Positions 61,313-64,000 of a DNA stretch of 64,000 nt are shown piece by piece. The notes beneath the pieces were generated by a model. It made no database searches, had not been told where the DNA came from, and saw only the letters and a program-made list of their open reading frames with translations. The stretch's first letter is position 1. Every line of letters begins with the position of its first letter. The position numbers were made by a program, and so were the translations under genes. Source of the DNA: Prosopocoilus inquinatus (lineage: Eukaryota; Arthropoda; Insecta; Coleoptera; Lucanidae); contig JAYKNF010000015.1 of NCBI GenBank assembly GCA_036172665.1, positions 1,674,001-1,738,000 on the forward strand, given 5' to 3'.

Positions 61313-64000
61313 AAAGATCGGTTAGATATATCACATGAACAACGCTAACACGTGTTGTTTCGTTCAAAACTATTTCCAGCTTCTGCTGCGTCCGAGAAAT
61401 TCTTATCTCATCAGAGTTACTGAAGGCCATCGAAACGTCAAATAACATGACAGATAGTAAAGATCGCTTAAATACATCACAGGAACAACTTTAGCACGTG
61501 TTGTTTCCTTAAAAACTATTTCCAGCTTCTGCTGCGTCCGAGAAATTCGTATCTCACATCAGAGTTACTGGAGTCCTTCGAAACGTCAAACAACATGAAA
61601 GATAGTAAAGATCGGTTAGATACATCACAGGAACAACGCTAGCACGTGTTGTTTCGTACAGAACTATTTCCAGCTTCTGCTGCGTCCGAGAACTTCGTAT
61701 CTCACATCAGAGTTACTGGAGTCCATCGACACGTCAAATAATATGAAAGATAGTAAAGATCGCTTAGATACATCACAGGAACAACGTTAGCACGTGTGTT
61801 TCCTTCAAAACTATTTCCAGCTTCTGCTGCGTCAGAGAAATTCTTATCTCACATCACAGTTACTGGAGTCCATCGAGACGTCAAATAACACGAAAGATAG
61901 TAAAGATCGGTTAGATATATCACATGAACAACGCTAACACGTGTTGTTTCGTTCAAAACTATTTCCAGCTTCTGCTGCGTCCGAGAACTTCGTCTCACAT
62001 CAGAGTTACTGGAGTCCATCGAAACGTCAAATAATATGAAAGATAGTAAAGATCGGTTAGATACATCACAGGAACAACACTAGCACGTGCTGTTTCCTTC
62101 AAAACTATCTCCAGCTTCTGCTGCGTCCGAGAAATTCTTATCTCACATCAGAGTTACTGGAGTCCATCGAAACGTCAAATAAGATGAAAGATAGCAAAGA
62201 TCGGTTAGATATATCACAGGAACAACGCTAGCACGTGTTGATTCGTTCAAAACTCTTTCCAGCTTCTGCTGCGTCCGAGAACTTCGTATCTCACATCAGA
62301 GTTACTGGAGTCCATCGAAACGTCAAATAACACGAAAGATAGTAAAGATCGGTTAGATATATCACATGACCAACGCTAACACGTGTTGTTTCGTTCAAGA
62401 CTATTTCCAGTTTCTGCTGCGACCGCGAACTTCGTATCTCACATCCGAGTTACTGGAGTCCATCGAAACGTCAAATAACACGAAAGATAGTAAAGATCGG
62501 TTAGATATATCACATGAACAACGCTAACACGTGTTGTTTCGTTCAAAACTATTTCCAGCTTCTGCTGCGTCCGAGAACTTCGTCTCACATCAGAGTTACT
62601 GGAGTCCATCGAAACGTCAAATAATATGAAAGATAGTAAAGATCGCTTAGATACATCACAGGAACAACGCTAGCACGTGTGTTTCCTTCAAAACTATTTC
62701 CAGCTTCTGCTGCGTCCGAGAAATTCATATCTCACATCACAGTTACTGGAGTCCATCGAAACGTCAAATAACACGAAAGAGAGTAAAGATCGGTTAGATA
62801 TATCACATGAACAACGCTAACACGTGTTGTTTCGTTCAGAACTATTTCCAGCTTCTGCTGCGTCCGAGTAATTCGTATCTCACATCAGACTTACTGGAGT
62901 CCGTCGAAACGTCAAACAACATGAAAGATAGTAAAGATCGGTTAGATACATCACAGGAACAACGCTAGCACGTGCTGTTTCCTTCAAAACTATCTCCAGC
63001 TTCTGCTGCGTCCGAGAAATTCTTATCTCACATCAGGGTTACTGGAGGCCATCGAAACGTCAAATAACATGATAGATAGTAAAGATCGCTTAAATACATC
63101 ACAGGAACAACGCTAGCACGTGTTCTTTCGTTAAAAACTATTTCCAGCTTCTGCTGCGTCCGAGAAATTCGTATCTCACATCAGAGTTACTGGAGTCCGT
63201 CGAAACGTCAAATAACACGAAAGATAGTAAAGATCGTTTATCACACGAACAACGCTAACACGTGTTGTTTCGTTCAAAACTATCTCCAGATTCTGCTGCG
63301 TCCTAGAGCTTCGTATCTCACATCAGAGTTACTGGAGTCCATCGAAACGTCAAATAATATGAAAGATAGTAAAGATCGGTTAGATACATCACAGGAACAA
63401 CGCTAGCACGTGTTGTTTCGTTCAGAACTATTTCCAGCTTCTGCTGCCTCCGAGAAATTCTTATCTCACATCACAGTTACTGGAGTCCATCGAAACGTCA
63501 AATAACACGAAAGATAGTAAAGATCGCTTAGATACATCACAGGAACAACGCAAGCACGTGTTGTTTCCTTCAAAAGTATTTCCAGCTTCTGCCGCCTCAG
63601 AGAAATCTTTATCTCACATCACACTTACTGGAGTCCATCGAAACGTCAAATAACACGAAAGATAGTAAAGATCGGTTAGATATATCACATGAACAACGCT
63701 AACACGTGTTGTTTCGTTCAAAACTATTTCCAGCTTCTGCTGCGTCCGAGTAATTCGTATCTCACATCAGAGTTACTGGAGTCCATCGAAACGTCAAATA
63801 ATATGAAAGATAGCAAAGATCGGTTAGATACATCACAGGAACAACGCTAGCACGCGTTGTTTCGTTCAAAACTATTTCCAGTTTCTGCTGCGTCCGAGAG
63901 CTTCGTATCTAACATCGGAGCTACTGGAGTTCGTCGAAACGTCAAACAACATGAAAGATACAAAAGATCGGTTAGATACATTACAGGAACAACGCTAGCA
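61313..64000 (+). repeat. Segmental duplication c, copy 2 (runs off the window)
   Basis: Matches 57,635-60,322 to the last base of the window, so its true right end is not visible. Confidence 0.9.

Larger units (their letters stand above)
20446..64000. repeat. Satellite 2: 148/149-bp tandem repeat array
   Basis: About 290 head-to-tail monomers, with the period measured at 149 bp (for example GTTACT at 20,593 and 20,742). It is AT-richer than satellite 1 and shows no sequence relation to it. Conserved stretches are TCACATCAGAGTTACTGGAG, CAAATAACATGATAGATAAG and TTTCGTTCAAAACTATTTCC. No stretch in these 43.5 kb looks like a gene; the few open frames of 60-64 codons are short repeat-derived frames. 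The monomer length is close to a nucleosome core, as in many centromeric satellites. The array runs off the right end of the window. Confidence 0.97.
53941..64000 (+). repeat. Satellite 2, type B block 2 (148-bp monomers)
   Basis: The A-to-B switch at 53,940/53,941 is the same base position within the monomer as at 40,180/40,181. Beyond 56.5 kb the block extends past the duplicated segment and contains monomers lacking TAT in CTTCGTCTCACATC, and others missing GTTAGATA before TATCAC (near 59,556, 60,439 and 63,234). It continues past the window end. Confidence 0.93.

Noticed and set aside
24073..61448. Frames of 60-64 codons in satellite 2
   Set aside because: All lie within 148/149-bp monomers and recur with the repeat. 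Most monomers have stops in every frame.
1..64000. CRISPR array
   Set aside because: Repeats are contiguous 120- or 148/149-bp units with no unique spacers of constant length between short repeats, and no cas genes are present.

Overview
This 64-kb window is almost entirely tandemly repeated satellite DNA. I see no convincing protein-coding gene, rRNA, tRNA, CRISPR array or recognisable transposon. The CpG-rich satellites, kilobase-scale higher-order repeats and absence of genes point to eukaryotic heterochromatin, such as a pericentromeric, centromeric or rDNA-associated region. An animal, perhaps an insect, would fit, but the sequence alone does not prove a taxon.

Region 1 (1-20,445) is a GC-rich satellite with a 120-bp monomer in ten head-to-tail blocks. 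Nine copies of a conserved, mostly non-repetitive spacer of about 500 bp (S1-S9) separate them. Every spacer sits at the same phase of the monomer, in place of the same ~10 bp. Each contains a CGG run, an AT palindrome that resembles a TATA element, two overlapping hairpins and a poly-G tract. Blocks alternate long and short: at least 10, then 21, 6, 24, 6, 29, 7, 19 and 10 monomers, then a fragment. The real higher-order unit is therefore 'long block + spacer + short block + spacer', about 4.2-5.3 kb. The layout resembles insect rDNA intergenic spacers, where subrepeats alternate with duplicated promoters, but no rRNA gene is present to confirm this.

At about 20,444 the first satellite stops inside a monomer and joins, with 2 bp of microhomology, an unrelated AT-richer satellite that fills the rest of the window (20,446-64,000, about 290 monomers). 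Its monomer is 149 bp (type A) or 148 bp (type B), close to nucleosome-core length. Types alternate in four blocks: A 20.4-40.2 kb, B 40.2-42.9 kb, A 42.9-53.9 kb, B 53.9-64 kb. This array is a mosaic of segmental duplications from about 1 to 6 kb, with deletions of whole monomers and patches that look like gene conversion. One inverted monomer at 24,857-24,988 forms a nearly perfect palindrome with its downstream neighbour.

Many open reading frames cross region 1, up to 1,108 codons. They are best explained by a stop-poor monomer whose length is exactly 40 codons, which leaves three frames open on both strands. The most interesting signals are a CENP-B-box-like 17-mer in the 120-bp monomer (14 of 17 positions), the alternating spacer architecture, the growth of G-tracts toward the array edge, and the palindrome.
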